From Acanthornis magna (taxonomy: Eukaryota > Chordata > Aves > Passeriformes > Acanthizidae): a stretch of 64,000 bases of DNA. The stretch is from assembly GCA_036785705.1 (NCBI GenBank), contig JAWUZG010000036.1:12767501-12831500 (forward strand), written 5' to 3'. A model generated the notes under the pieces. It had not been told where the DNA came from. It saw nothing but the letters and a program-made list of their open reading frames with translations, and did not search any database. How positions within the stretch are numbered: position 1 is the first letter of the stretch; each line of letters opens with the position of its first letter. The translations under genes were made by a program, and so were the position numbers. Shown piece by piece: positions 52,001-62,853 of the stretch.

Positions 52001-53645
52001 TATAGATCTCTAGACAGGTCTATCTCTGCAGCTCACTGCCCTCACTCATAGAGCTTCTCTTTGTAGCATGGACTCTTGTCATCAAATCACATCTGAGGAT
52101 GAAACTCCTTCATTCCTCCCGGTTATTGGCAAATGTAGTGTCTTTTTCACCTACTTCCCTCATGCCATTGCTCTCCGAGATTGGCCCTAATGTACTTGCT
52201 CTGTGTATTAGCGGTGTGGAAGACAAGAAAATGAGGTGTAAGAGAGGAAGGACAATGGGAAAAACAGATGACTTCTGATGGATACCTTGGAATGAGAGAA
52301 TTTTTGAATTGTTGTTATTTTGAACATGCTGAAACTTATAAAGAACTAGACTAGGGAAAATCACAGATGGGTAGATGAGCACAGTGATCTACCAGGGTAA
52401 GACCTGTCTCAGCAGGTGTTTCTTGCTCAAGGAAACCCATTTTGATCCTATTTCCAGTTAGAAGGCTGGAGACAAAAAGTTTTAAACCACCAAAAAAAAA
52501 AAAAAAGAAGACATAGAAAAAATGCTGGAAAGAAGATATGTCAAGTGACACAGAAAAGATTCTGAGCTTTCAGTAAAAAGGGAAAACAGGCAGAATACCC
52601 AAGTGAAGCAATGGTCGATGACTTAGCAAAGTGATGAACCAAAACTGAGAAACACAAACTGTGAGCTTACACCCAACTCAGAGGACTCAGCAAGGTAATG
52701 GAAAACTGAGGGTTAGCTGTTTATTATATAGATCTGTGCAACTCTTGAGCTGGAAAGTGAAAACCAGAGGCACCTTCAAAAGTCTTCTGAAGTGTCTTTC
52801 TAGTTCTGTGTATCTGCTGGCACTAATGCAAGATCCTGAAGAATTAGACTGTAAGCCAGAAGGTTTACAGGTTAATTGTCTCATGTAAGAAAGAGATGTG
52901 CTTTAAACCGTGGTGAACATAGGTCACCAGCAGCAGGCACAGGCAGTGGGAAGCTGGTGTGAGATCCTGTTTTCCATGATGCCATTGGGTCTGGTCCTAA
53001 TGCTCCGCTGGGGCTGGAGAAGCTGGTGGTGCTGGAGGAGCAGCGGAATGAAGAGACACTCCAGCCCTGGCTAAGCCTAAGAGTGAGCTCAGGCAGCTAT
53101 GCAGCCCACTGCAGTGTGGTGGAAAATGAGACCAGAGACCTGTAGAAAAATGGTGTGGAAGGCCCACAGCCCACCCAAATTTCCAATTGTTTGGAAGATA
53201 AAAAACATTGTCTTGGAGAGTTAGAAACTCTGGTATTACACCCTTCACTTCCCAACAGCTGCCCCAAGTGATGTTTTCTCTTGGGGCCTCCACACGCAGG
53301 ATAAGGTTTCATGAGGAGATACAGCCTTGTCCTCATGTTCAAGCACATGTGAAGAGTGACCTTGGACTGCCAGATTATCACCCCAGTTGAGGCAGTGCAG
53401 CTAAGTCGATAACTTGGCCAGGTGCAGACAATCAGCACACTCACTCTGGGGCCCCTGCAGGATATTCTGAGGCCCCAGGAAATGTGTACTCTCTTGTTTC
53501 AAATCAATGCCTGTGGTTAGGAAATAAGCCTATGAATGGCTGTAGAACATCTGGGGATGTCACACAGGATATCTGCCTCTCACCAGACTCTAGAAGTTTT
53601 AAAGTTTAGATGGAGTTATAAGAACATAAGATCAGGCCATTTTTT
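49061..53645. other. Sequence downstream of RAB3C, no gene recognised
   Basis: AT-rich intergenic or possibly extended UTR sequence. It contains a short CA repeat (about 51660-51682), a 14-A run at about 52492, and a 14-bp direct duplication of ATCTCTAGACAGGT near 51.98-52.02 kb. From about 52.9 kb GC content rises. Short open frames on the minus strand at 53.0-53.4 kb are not recognisable as a protein family. Confidence 0.5.
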
Positions 53646-53727
53646 TTAAAAACACCACCCTGCTTTTCTTTCGAGAAGATTCACTCTAAGAGAGATATCT
53701 TCATTTTTACTGTTTTCTTTAATACTT

Positions 53728-53905
53728 ACCCAAGCAGGAGAAGGCTTAGCCCCTGACCCCAGCAGCACCAGCCCCCGTGCAGGCCAGCAGCACGACACAC
53801 AGCACCCAGCCAGCTGTGCCCTGCAGCCCTGAGCCAGCCATCGGCTCAGGCAGCATCTGCTCAGTGTCTCGGGTGGAACCTGCCTTTGGGCCATCCCTTT
53901 TATTT
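53728..53905 (-). other. First-exon-like segment with signal-peptide coding frame (unproven)
   Basis: On the minus strand an ATAAAAGG TATA-like element (about 53897-53904) is followed about 56 nt later by ATG at 53841. The ATG opens a 31-codon frame, MAGSGLQG then TAGWVLCVVLLACTGAGAA then GVRG, with a stop at 53748-53746. The protein start has the layout of a signal peptide: short N-region, hydrophobic core and small residues at a likely cleavage site. A near-perfect splice donor, TGG|GTAAGTAT, lies just downstream at 53730/53729. However, the in-frame TAA falls 15 nt before the donor, so as it stands the frame does not run into a second exon. It could be a decayed first exon, a short frame in a noncoding exon, or chance. 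An overlapping frame from ATG 53894 does stay open to the donor but looks less protein-like. No second exon was identified and no family is claimed. Confidence 0.25.
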
Positions 53906-53956
53906 CTGTCGGGGAACAACACTAGAAATTGTGCGGAAAATAAAGCCCACTTCAAA

Positions 53957-53968
53957 CTGCAGTTTCTC
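53957..53968. promoter_or_regulatory. 12-bp palindrome upstream of the exon-like segment
   Basis: AAACTGCAGTTT is a perfect palindrome lying 50-60 bp upstream of the TATA-like element on the minus strand. A CRE/ATF-like GACGTCA (minus strand, about 54003-54009) is a little further upstream. Both are short motifs and could be chance. Confidence 0.25.
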
Positions 53969-54908
53969 TCTTCAGTAATTAACAACAGGGAGATGAGTTT
54001 TCTGACGTCTTTGCTGCGTAAGAGCACATAACCATCCACATGCCACCTGGCATAGCAGAAAAACACAAAAGTTTTACTCTGTAACTGTCAACATGGAACA
54101 AATGTTGCTTTGTATCTATGTAGGATAAAAATTTCTTCACTAGCATTACTGACAAGCTGGTTAAATAGCTTCCTTTTATCTCACGGGGTATGGGGACCAT
54201 CTACCAGGATGGAGGTTCTCGGTGTCCATGTCAATCTACAGGAGGTCATTTAACCTCAAACACACACAGATTTCAGACACAGCCATTCATTGCTGGAGTC
54301 TCCACGCCTTTGGTCAGTAGTCTGGCTGCTATCTGCTTTGATTGTGTGGGTTCTTTCTATACCATGGTATTAGGGTTCATATGTATCTGGTCCTGGGATG
54401 AACATTTCCATCTGGAAGTTATCCAATTCCCCTACTGCACGTGACTCCCAGTTTTCTTCCACTAATTATTTTCCTAAAATATAATAATAGAGATTCCCAA
54501 AGTATAACAGGAGGGATTTCTTCCTATTTCCTTAGCAGATAATATCTTCACTATTACACTCCAGAGGAAGTCAGAATGACAATTTATTAATCTGCTAAGC
54601 CATCTCTCTTGCCTTACCAAACTTGGCTAAAGATAATCCATGTCTGCACATTTCCATAATGCACAAATTACTAACTCAGTGCCTGGCAACTGCTAACAAA
54701 GAAAAATGGAGAAATCACAGACGTACATTTTGGGGATGTGCTGGCAACAGACATCCCTCCTGCACTGGGCTCATTGATGCGTTGGGTAAGAGGCCTTAGT
54801 ACCTCATTGCTAACCAAACAGATTTTCTTCTCCATTCACCACTTGTATTCCAAAGAGAAACTGACCTTTTAGAAATTAGTATTTTTTTTCTTTTTTCTTT
54901 TTTTTTCT

Positions 54909-54941
<33 letters not shown>

Positions 54942-56380
54942 GGTCACATAACTGGACGAACAATTCATTGTACCAGGAGAGGTGTGGATAAATGCTGCAC
55001 TCAAACAATATGCCACAGCATATGCATATGATGATGATGCCACAGGGAAAAGGAGCTGGGTCTGGATGCTTTTGGTGACCACAGATACCATCCAAAGCTA
55101 CTTCCAAGCATGAGCAATGGAAAATATGATTTTGTGGGCAGCCACATTTCTGGCTGTCTGTTTGCCTTCAACCACCCTTCATGATCCAACCATGAGGTTT
55201 CTGAGCACTGCATTTGCTCAGAAGTGCTGCTTCAGTGCAACAGTGGGGAATCACATAGCTCAGCTAATGGTCTCCTCGTGCTAAAAGAAGGTACGGGGAA
55301 AAACGAGGGTGTGTCTATAAGACTACCACAAAATCTTGGTGTAAAGGCAATACCCTTCAAGAATGGCAGTAAAGTTAGTAAATCAGGAATGACCTAGTCC
55401 ATTTGTGCATTTTAGAGGTCCAAGGGTTTTTGGCAAGTCAGAGCCCTGATACAAGCCCTCCATGGAGCTTGGTGTGGGTCTTACACCCTGGGCTATGTAT
55501 ACCTAGGTACAGAGATCCCACGGGGTGGTCAATAGAACTTGCTGCTGCAGCTTCACTCTGCTGTGATCCATGGCCAGTCCTCAAATTAGCTGCGTTATAC
55601 CTGCATAACATTGAACTGCCTGGTAATGACAGGCTCACCTAAAAACCCTGCTTTTCTTCCTTCTTTTTCCTTTTCTTTGCATTGAAATGAAAATCAGATG
55701 CCAGAAATATCTTTTAACTCACCATCTTTTCTGATCTCACAGCAAGAACCTTCTTTTGTGTTATCCAACACCCCATACAGACACTACAGGTGAAAATTTC
55801 TCCCAGCTGCCTTCTAGGCCCTTTCCCCCAGCCCCTTGGGAAGGAGCTCTGGGTGCCTCTCTCTGTGCAGTTCATGATTGCATTAGATAGCCCTCTAAAG
55901 CGTGTGTGCCGCAGTCAGCTGCTCCCCACTGCCTGGCAGGGACCCGTCCTGTCACCTGTCACACAGCAGAGCACTTGGCCTTGGGAGCAGTCTTTTGTCA
56001 TTTCAGCTTTCGTGGGAAGAAGTTTCAGTTTTCAACCCATTCACTCAACCACAGGCTGTTCCTCGGCCTGGTCAATAGATTGAGCTACTCCATCTTGTAA
56101 AATCCACTTTTACCATTACCTTTATCTCTGTAGTTGAATATCAGGCCTGAGCACTAAGCCAGGCTGCATTTTCTGGCTGTGGCATTGCTCCATTCATTCA
56201 CTCTGACACACAGGGCAAGCAGGCACACAACACAGTCTGTTGCTACAGGCGGGGGGGATCCCTAAGAGCTGCTCTCCTAATCAGGGTGAGAACTAAAGTG
56301 AGGGCTCAGTGAGCTCGCAATGCACACTGTTGGACCAGTGACTCTGTACAATTACTTTGTCTTCCTGACTCCTTGTCTAC
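53969..56380. other. Intergenic sequence with a long T tract
   Basis: No gene recognised. The main landmark is the T/C tract at 54882-54940. Frames on both strands at 54.8-56.1 kb show no domain. Confidence 0.5.
54882..54940. repeat. Poly(T) tract with interspersed C
   Basis: 59 nt of T interrupted by five single C, ending TTTTTTAGGTCACATA. On the + strand it looks like an extreme polypyrimidine tract plus AG acceptor. On the minus strand it looks like a poly(A) tail after CAGTTATGTGACCT. No exon or retroposon body could be confirmed. Confidence 0.9.
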
Positions 56381-56381
56381 A

Positions 56382-57008
56382 GGGTCTGAACATGAGCCAG
56401 GCTGTGCCCAGGTGGCCAAGAAGGCCAATGGCATCCTGGCCTGGATCAGCAATGGTGTGGCCAGCAGGAGCAGGGCAGGGATTGTCCCCTGTCCTGGGCA
56501 CTGGTGAGGCCACAGCTCGAGTGCTATGTCCAGTTCTGGGCCCCTGAGTGCAAGAAAGACATTGAGGGGCTGGAGCGAGTCCAGAGAAGGGCAACGGAGC
56601 TGGGGAAGGGTCTGGAGCACAAGTGCTGTGAGGAGCACCTGAGGGAGCTGGGGGTGTTTATTCCAGGGAAAAGGAGATGACCTTATTGCTCTCTATCAGT
56701 ACACGAAAGGAGGTTTTAAAAAGGTGGGAGTCAGTCTATTCTCACAAGTAACATGCACCAAGACAAGAGGAAATAGCCTCAAGCTGTGCTAGAGAGGTTT
56801 AGACTGGCTATTGGGAAGGCATGGTTAGGCATTGGAACAGGCTGATCAGGGAAGTGGTGGAAGGACCAACACAGGAAGCCTGCAAAAGATACGTAGATAT
56901 GGCACTGGAGGATGTGGTTTAGTGGTGGACTTGGCAGTGCTGGGTTAATGACTGGGCTTGATCTTAAGAGTCTTTCCCAGCCTAAGTGATTCTGGGATTC
57001 TATGATTC
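56382..57008 (+). mobile_element. CR1 LINE, 5'-truncated 3' end
   Basis: About 630 bp matches the familiar 3' part of the CR1 non-LTR retrotransposon. It starts TCTGAACATGAGCCAGGC, passes through GTGGCCAAGAAGGCCAATGG, GCTGGAGCGAGTCCAGAGAA and GGACAAGTCGGA-like positions of the reverse transcriptase C-terminus and UTR, and ends in the diagnostic tail ATTCTGGGATTCTATGATTC. The translated 5' part still reads [10 protein letters not shown] and VQRRATEL, but the frame is broken by indels. Relative to the consensus as I remember it, a short segment after GACTGGCTATTGGGAA is missing. It is an old, inactive copy. Confidence 0.93.
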
Positions 57009-57114
57009 CTGTGCCTTACCGCACAGCCGTGTGCTGGAGGACAGGCTGCACGCACGAGTATCACTATATCCCAGGGACAGCGCAGCTCTAGAAACAACAG
57101 GGATCGTACCTGAT

Positions 57115-57660
57115 ATACACCGCACTTTGCCCGAGCCCTGCCCCGGTGGCTCCCGTTCCGAGCGCACAGGTCGGGATAACTCCCGCCTGGAGCCGCCGGC
57201 GTGCGCGGGCGGCAGAGGAGGCAGCAGGGGGAGCGCCGGAGCCGCGCCGCGCATCTCCGCTCCCCCCGCGCACATCTCTGCTCCATCTCCGCTCCCCCCG
57301 CGCATCTCCGCTCCCCCCGCGCATCTCCGCTCCATCTCCGCTCCCCCCGGCACATCTCTGCTCCATCTCCGCTCCCCCCGCGTATCTCCGCTCCCCCCGC
57401 GCCGCGCATCTCCGCTCCCCCCGCACACATCTCCGCTCCATCTCCGCTCCCCCCGCGCACATCTCCGCTCCATCTCCGCTCCCCCCGCGCCGCGCATCTC
57501 CGCTCCCCCGCGCACATCTCCGCTCCCCCCGCGCCGCGCCGCAGGCAGCTGGGGCTGCGCTGCCCCCTTTATACTCTGCAAGCGTTTTCCTAGGTTTTCC
57601 CTGCAGCTTGCGTTTACACGTGCGCCCAGCTTTGCCCGTTTTCCTGCTCAGAAAGAGCGC
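57115..57660. promoter_or_regulatory. CpG-island-like block
   Basis: CpG dinucleotides become dense here (for example GGAGCCGCCGGCGTGCGCGG at about 57189-57208), in sharp contrast with the AT-rich surroundings. The block contains the 57.25-57.54 kb minisatellite. After it comes CCCCCTTTATACTCTGCAAG, with a TATA-like TTTATAC at about 57569. It could be a promoter for an unannotated transcript in either direction, or a GC-rich satellite expansion without function. Moderate CpG density continues to about 57.9 kb. Confidence 0.55.
57252..57540. repeat. GC-rich minisatellite, ATCTCCGCTCCCCCC units
   Basis: About ten units built from a 19-bp core, ATCTCCGCTCCCCCCGCGC, some extended to about 31 bp by an extra ACATCTCCGCTCC. 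Variants include CTCTGCTCC and CCGGC. The minus strand carries a GGGGGG run in every unit, so it is strongly quadruplex-prone. No stop codons occur in the unit in most frames. This explains the 130-275 codon open frames on both strands, which I do not regard as genes. Confidence 0.95.
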
Positions 57661-60600
57661 TAACAGGGCTGTTCCAGCCACGCCAGAAATGAGTGGCCTC
57701 GCTTGGCCACGATGTGGCGACAAGGCTTTTTTCTTAGCTCGTTGCCGTCTGATGGATCCCTGGCATATACCCTTATCTCCTATTTTTACATTCGCGGATG
57801 CAAGCGTGGGAAAAATTTCTGCTGCCCTCCAGACCTCTCCTTTTCTTTCCCACATGTACCCCGTCCCACTCCGCCTGCGGCACGCATTTTGGCGGCAGCT
57901 GCTAACACTTTTCAACTCTGCATTTAATTAAAGACTTCAATATTGTCATTCTTGTAATTTCCCAAACCATGAGTCTGACTCCAGGAAAGCTGTGAAATAG
58001 GCGCCTAAAAGCCATATAATATATTGGCTTCATCCCTTCTATTGTCTGGTACGTTGGGTTTCTTGTCCGTACTCCAAGTGCGTCTGAGATGGGTGTTTAG
58101 CGTGTTAAGAGTTGCTGCTTAGGTGAAGGACAGAAAGAGCAAGAAGGAAAAATACTTCATGATGTCTTCTCTCAAGGAAAAGGGGAAAAAATAGCCTCTA
58201 AAGAAAAATGACCAAAGATGGTCTCCTCCTGTCCCTGGTGGGCACGCTGGTCTGCAACTCCCCATTTCAGCTCATCACCACAGAGCTCCATCTGCCTATG
58301 ACACTTTCCATATTGCCAGCCTTTCGACAAGCACCAAGGGCTAGAAATGCCCTGGAGAACTAGAGCCAAGACACTCTTTAATCATTTCCTACCAGCTCTA
58401 AGGCAAGAAATTACGGTTCCATAGCCAGAAACAACTCAGCATTGACAAGCTTGGAGGCTTACTCAAAATTCTGCATTTTTTTTCAGGCACAGAGTTAATT
58501 GTGCATTTGCCAACACTTACAGAGGGGTTCACAGGGCCACCCAAAATAGGGTTTCCTGTTCAGGTCCTGCAATTCAGCCACAAGCAGGAGGAGCTGCCGC
58601 ACAGGACACACAGCCTGTGGTAGCCTGCGCAGGGGCTAGCAGACAGACAGAGCTTCCCACTCACAGCAGCTACGGGGGGGGGGGGAAATACACAGCTTTA
58701 ATGTGGGCCCCACGATGCACATTGTACTATTTGTGTGAGCAGAGGTTTCATGTCTCTCCCTGACATTTTTTACCCCCAAATTCTGATCACAGGATAGGAG
58801 TAGGGCAGAGCTGGTCCCAGAGGTGAAGTAGGGAACATCATTTGCCCCTTCCTTGCAACCTAATGCATCTCATTTTCCAGTGGAAAAAGTATCCTGCAAT
58901 AACATGGGAAGAGGATTCACCAAGATAGCAAAGCAAAGAAATTCTACTCGGTGTACAGGTTTAGCACACTATGATCTACCTTTGCCATATGGCAGGCATG
59001 TGGTATATGAGGCTACAGCCTTTTAAAATTATATATTCTACTGCTAGTTCACAGTTCATTGCTAGTTCACAATCCTTTGTAGAGTTTCTCTGAAAATCCC
59101 AGCTCTAACACTAGCTCCTCAGAATGCTCAAAAAAATGTTGACATTTTCCTAAACATTTGTTATGCAGGTAAGTTCCCAAACCTCAGTTTTAAAGGCTAC
59201 CACACAGACCCACTAGTGAAAGAGCAGGAACACCAAAAATGTTTCTTATTAACTCATGGCCCAGGAGAAGTGGGTCTGCTCCTGACTTCTGCGTCTCCCC
59301 CGGGTGGTACAGTGTGTGGGGATTTGGAGATATTAGGGACAGACTGGCCCTACTCTTCATTGAGCACAGCCTGTGGACATCTCAGGTCTTCTCATTCTTC
59401 TATCAACCCTAAATACGTAGACCACCAGGTTTGGAGGCCCTGGGCAGGCATTTACATTAAATAGAGGTTTATAGCTTTGAGAGCAAGCAGAACTGGCAGC
59501 AAATTCTCAGTTGACCACCTTCTAAAATATCAGGGGCTCCTGTCCCATTCCTGTATGGGAGAACTGACTGCTTCTCTGCTTGCATCCCCTACACCTAAAA
59601 TATCACAATCTTCTCCTCCGCCCCCATCCAGCCACAAGGCAGGGTGACAAAATACTCAGTTCAGGCAGATCATGCACAATTCTCCTGCCCTCACTAGTGA
59701 GCCATGCAGGTTTCCCAGCCCCAGTATCATGGTGTAAGCAGGAAAGACTCCCTTCACATGGTGCTTGGTGCTGTGCATTCTTGACCTCTCTTGCATAAAA
59801 TGCAAAAATATTTCTCAACAGAGCCACATGCAAGGCATGAATCCCAGAGCTGCCTTCCAGAGCCAGAGCCTCTGGAAAGGATGCCATCTTGATTTCTGAG
59901 TGCTTTAGGGGAGGAACTTGTGCTCTTGCCCTTTGTGACTAAGTGGACAAGAAGGATGGCCAAGGGAAAGGGCACTGCCGATAATGCTACCCAAAAATTT
60001 CCTCATGGAATGGGGAGGGAGGGCAGGATTTATGTTCCATGTAAAACTTACTAAAGCTATGGGCTTATACCTTCCAGTCTTCCCCATCACTTCTCATTTA
60101 AAGATATGACTCGTTCTATAATCCCTTTTTTCCCCAAGGGAGACATCCTGGCCCAGCCTACAGTCCTCAGACCCCTGTGCTGTGCAGGGTTTGTGATCTG
60201 AGAACATTCTGAGCATTCTGCCTTAACATGCCTGCAGAAAGCAATTAAGAGAAATAGTTCAGCTCTAATTTATATAGCAATGGCAGTGCTCATTGCTCAC
60301 AAGAGCATGAAGCATTAAAAACAGGAAAATAAAACCCCAGAAATGGAGACAGAGCAACTCACTTGAGGCATGAGTTCACTCTGCAGTGGCTTTTCATGTG
60401 GAGGGCTGCTGTGACCTTCCAAGGGACTCATCATGTTCATTCTCTTATGCCACTGCTTTTTCTTGGCCATCAGTTGCTTGCTGTACTGGCCAAGGCCTTG
60501 CCTCTGAATGGTGTCTCTGGGAGAGAGAGCTGTGTTGTTAAAGTCATGCTTTCCTAGCAGACCAAGAGCAGCCTGGGAGAAGTCATCCCTGCTCCCTATA

Positions 60601-61643
60601 TGACCCTGGTTCTTGGATCTCCTGTAGTTTCCACCCTCTCTCAATTTCTCAGTTTAAACTAAGACTGGCTGGGGAGGTCCCACAGCAGAGCAGAGATGGC
60701 CCTGAGTGTCAGACAGGGACAGGTGCTTGCAAGTGTCACGTGTTGCAAACTTCTGGCAAACCTTACTGAGACATCTGTCAGGGAATAAAGCCATTTATGA
60801 TGTGGTTAGGTGGAGGAAATGGCATATAAGAGTTAGGAAGTATCAGGTGCAGAACAGATTTTGAAAGTTTGCAGATACTGAGTGAAAAGTGAAAACAGTA
60901 AGAAAAGCTGGAATAGAGAACATGGATGCAATTTCAGACCATGGAAGCTTCCTGTCTTTCCTACCAGGCACCTCTGTATTTGCTTCTTTCTGAGCGAGAG
61001 AAGATGCTGCCCTGGTGCCCTTCCCAAGGGGAAGCTGGGTTTAGCAGGACAGGGAGGGCAGGATGACCAGGGTTGAACATTCTGTGACCTGCAGTCATTC
61101 ACATCCATGTTCCTGTATCTGATGAGGGGCCTTGGGAGGCTGCTGGTTTGTGTCTGACTGGCAGTCCCTGCCACAGACCAGCCCCAGAGCAGTGCCAGTG
61201 CCCTCATGGGGTCAGGTGCTCCCCTGCTGCCTGCACTAATGAGGGGTGAAGACTGCCTTGGTCCAGATACAGAAATGTAGAGATCAAGTAGTGACTGCAC
61301 AAATTCTGCAATGTTCTCCAATGACACCAAGAAGTTGGAGAGCCATGAAAATCTCCTGCAGTTGGTAACCGCATCTGCAATGGGAGAATAATCTGCTTTT
61401 GCAGGAATGACTTTGTTGATGGTCAGAGGGCACTGATACAGTCATAGAAAGTCCTCAGTCAGCAGTCCCTCCCAGAAAAATCCTGAATGGAGAGAAGGAC
61501 CCTTACAGCATGGAGACATTTCTTGTAATTTCGGTGGAAATCTCTTCCCCGAACTCACAGGTTTTACTGTTAGCTCTCCCAAATTCTCTTAACACTAAAT
61601 CACACACTGACATTTGGAGGACAAAAGAAAGGTCTTGGCCTTT
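57661..61643. other. Intergenic sequence between the CpG block and the LTR
   Basis: No gene recognised. It contains a 12-G run at 58674-58685. A short stretch near 61319-61340 (CAATGACACCAAGAAGTTGG) resembles the coding part of CR1 but is too short to call. Frames at 59.2-61.3 kb show no domain. Confidence 0.45.
58674..58685 (+). repeat. G homopolymer (12)
   Basis: Twelve consecutive G after CAGCTAC. Length may be uncertain in the assembly. Confidence 0.9.
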
Positions 61644-62706
61644 TGTCATGGTTTGAACACCATCCCAATGCCAGGCACCCATGACAGCCTCTCACTCGCT
61701 CTCCCCCGCCACAGCTGGGCAGAGGAGAGGACAAATTTAACAGAGTCATGAGTTGAGATAAGGACTGGGAGAAAACACTCCCAGGGCAAAGCAGGCTTAG
61801 CTTAGAGTTACAAAGTGAATTTATTACTAACAGTCAGAGGAGGATAATGAGAAGTAAAATAAGCCCCTAAGACACCCTTTCTTCTCCCAACCCCTCCCTC
61901 CTTCCCACCAGCAATGTAGGAAACAGGGCATGGGGGGGTTTTGGTCAGTTCATCAACGAGATCTCCTTCCACTGCTCACGGAGAGGAGTCCTTCCCCTGC
62001 TGTGCCATGGGGTCCCTCCCATGGGAAACAGTTCTCCGTGAACTTCTCCGATATGATCCAATCTCACAAACAGCACTCCTCTCAAAACTACTGCAACATG
62101 AGTCCCTCCCACAAGCAGAAGTCCTCCCAAAACTGCTGCAGCGTAGGTCACTCATCCATGGGGTGCAGTCCTCCATGAGCAGGCTGCTCCAGCCTGGAAG
62201 CAGTGCCTCGCTCTCCACTGGGTCTCCCACTGGATCGCAGCCTCCTCTAGGCATCCACCTTCTCTGGAGTGGGCATCTCCCCATGGGCTGGGGGTGGATC
62301 TCTGCATCCCCCATGGACCCCAAGGGCTGCAGGGGCACAGCTGCTCCACCATGGTCGTCACCACAGCCTGCAGAGGAATCTCGGCTCTGGCGCCTGGACC
62401 ACCTCCTCCCCCTCCTTCTCCGCTGACCTTGGTACCTCCATGTTGTTTCCCTCACAGGTTCTCATCTCCTCCTCTTTTCTGGCTAGAAAAGACTGTGTGC
62501 CCCTTTGTTTTGATTTCTTCTTAAATATGTCATCACAGAGGCATAACCAACCTTTCAAACTGGCCCAGGTTTGGCCAGCAGCATGTCCATCTTCAGACCT
62601 GTCAGGGATTGGCTCTGCTGGACATGGTAGAAGCTTCCAGCAGCTTCTGACAGGAGCAGTCTTTGTGGCCGCCCACTACCAAAAACCGGGCCAAGCAAAA
62701 CCAACA
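61644..62706 (-). mobile_element. Solo LTR of a songbird-type endogenous retrovirus
   Basis: A block of about 1063 bp starts TGTCATGGTTTGAACACC and ends GCAAAACCAACA on the + strand (TG...CA). It matches, from memory, the structure of an abundant songbird ERV LTR: TCATGAGTTGAGATAAGGAC, a CCATGGG-rich middle with imperfect repeats (GTCCCTCCCA... at about 62008 and 62102), GCGCCTGGACCACCTCCTCC, then CTTCTTAAATATGTCATCAC. The sense strand appears to be minus: TATTTAA (62527-62521) would be the TATA element and AATAAA (61825-61820) the poly(A) signal, with a long R/U5. There is no gag, pol or env, so it is a solo LTR. A clean target-site duplication was not seen. Open frames up to 165 codons inside it are not viral genes. 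Confidence 0.8.
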
Positions 62707-62716
62707 TTCCATGGGG

Positions 62717-62853
62717 ATCATAGAATTGCAGAATCATGGAATGGTTTGATCTGGAAGGGATGTTAAAGATCATCTCGTTTCCACTCTTCCTCCTCATGGG
62801 CAGGGACATCTTCCACTGGACCAGGGTGCTTAAAAGCCCCATCCAGCCTGGCC
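62717..62853 (-). mobile_element. CR1 LINE 3'-tail fragment
   Basis: ATCATAGAATTGCAGAATCA, then GAATGGTTTGATCTGGAAGG, then TTAAAGATCATCTCGTTTCC and GCAGGGACATCTTCCACTGG and CCCCATCCAGCCTGGCC are the reverse complement of the CR1 3' end. Only about 137 bp remain, with the tail pointing left. It begins about 10 bp after the LTR, so the LTR probably inserted at the edge of an existing CR1 copy or the two were brought together by deletion. Confidence 0.9.

Noticed and set aside
56945..57931. Long open frames (130-275 codons) on both strands over the CpG block
   Set aside because: They arise because the GC-rich 19/31-bp units contain no stops in most frames. The unit lengths are not multiples of three, so the repeated peptides shift frame, and frames overlap on both strands.
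61319..61345. Short similarity to CR1 coding sequence (GACACCAAGAAGTTGG)
   Set aside because: About 20 bp only, with no extended match on either side.
61930..62766. Frames of up to 165 codons on both strands
   Set aside because: They lie inside the solo LTR. No retroviral domain was seen.
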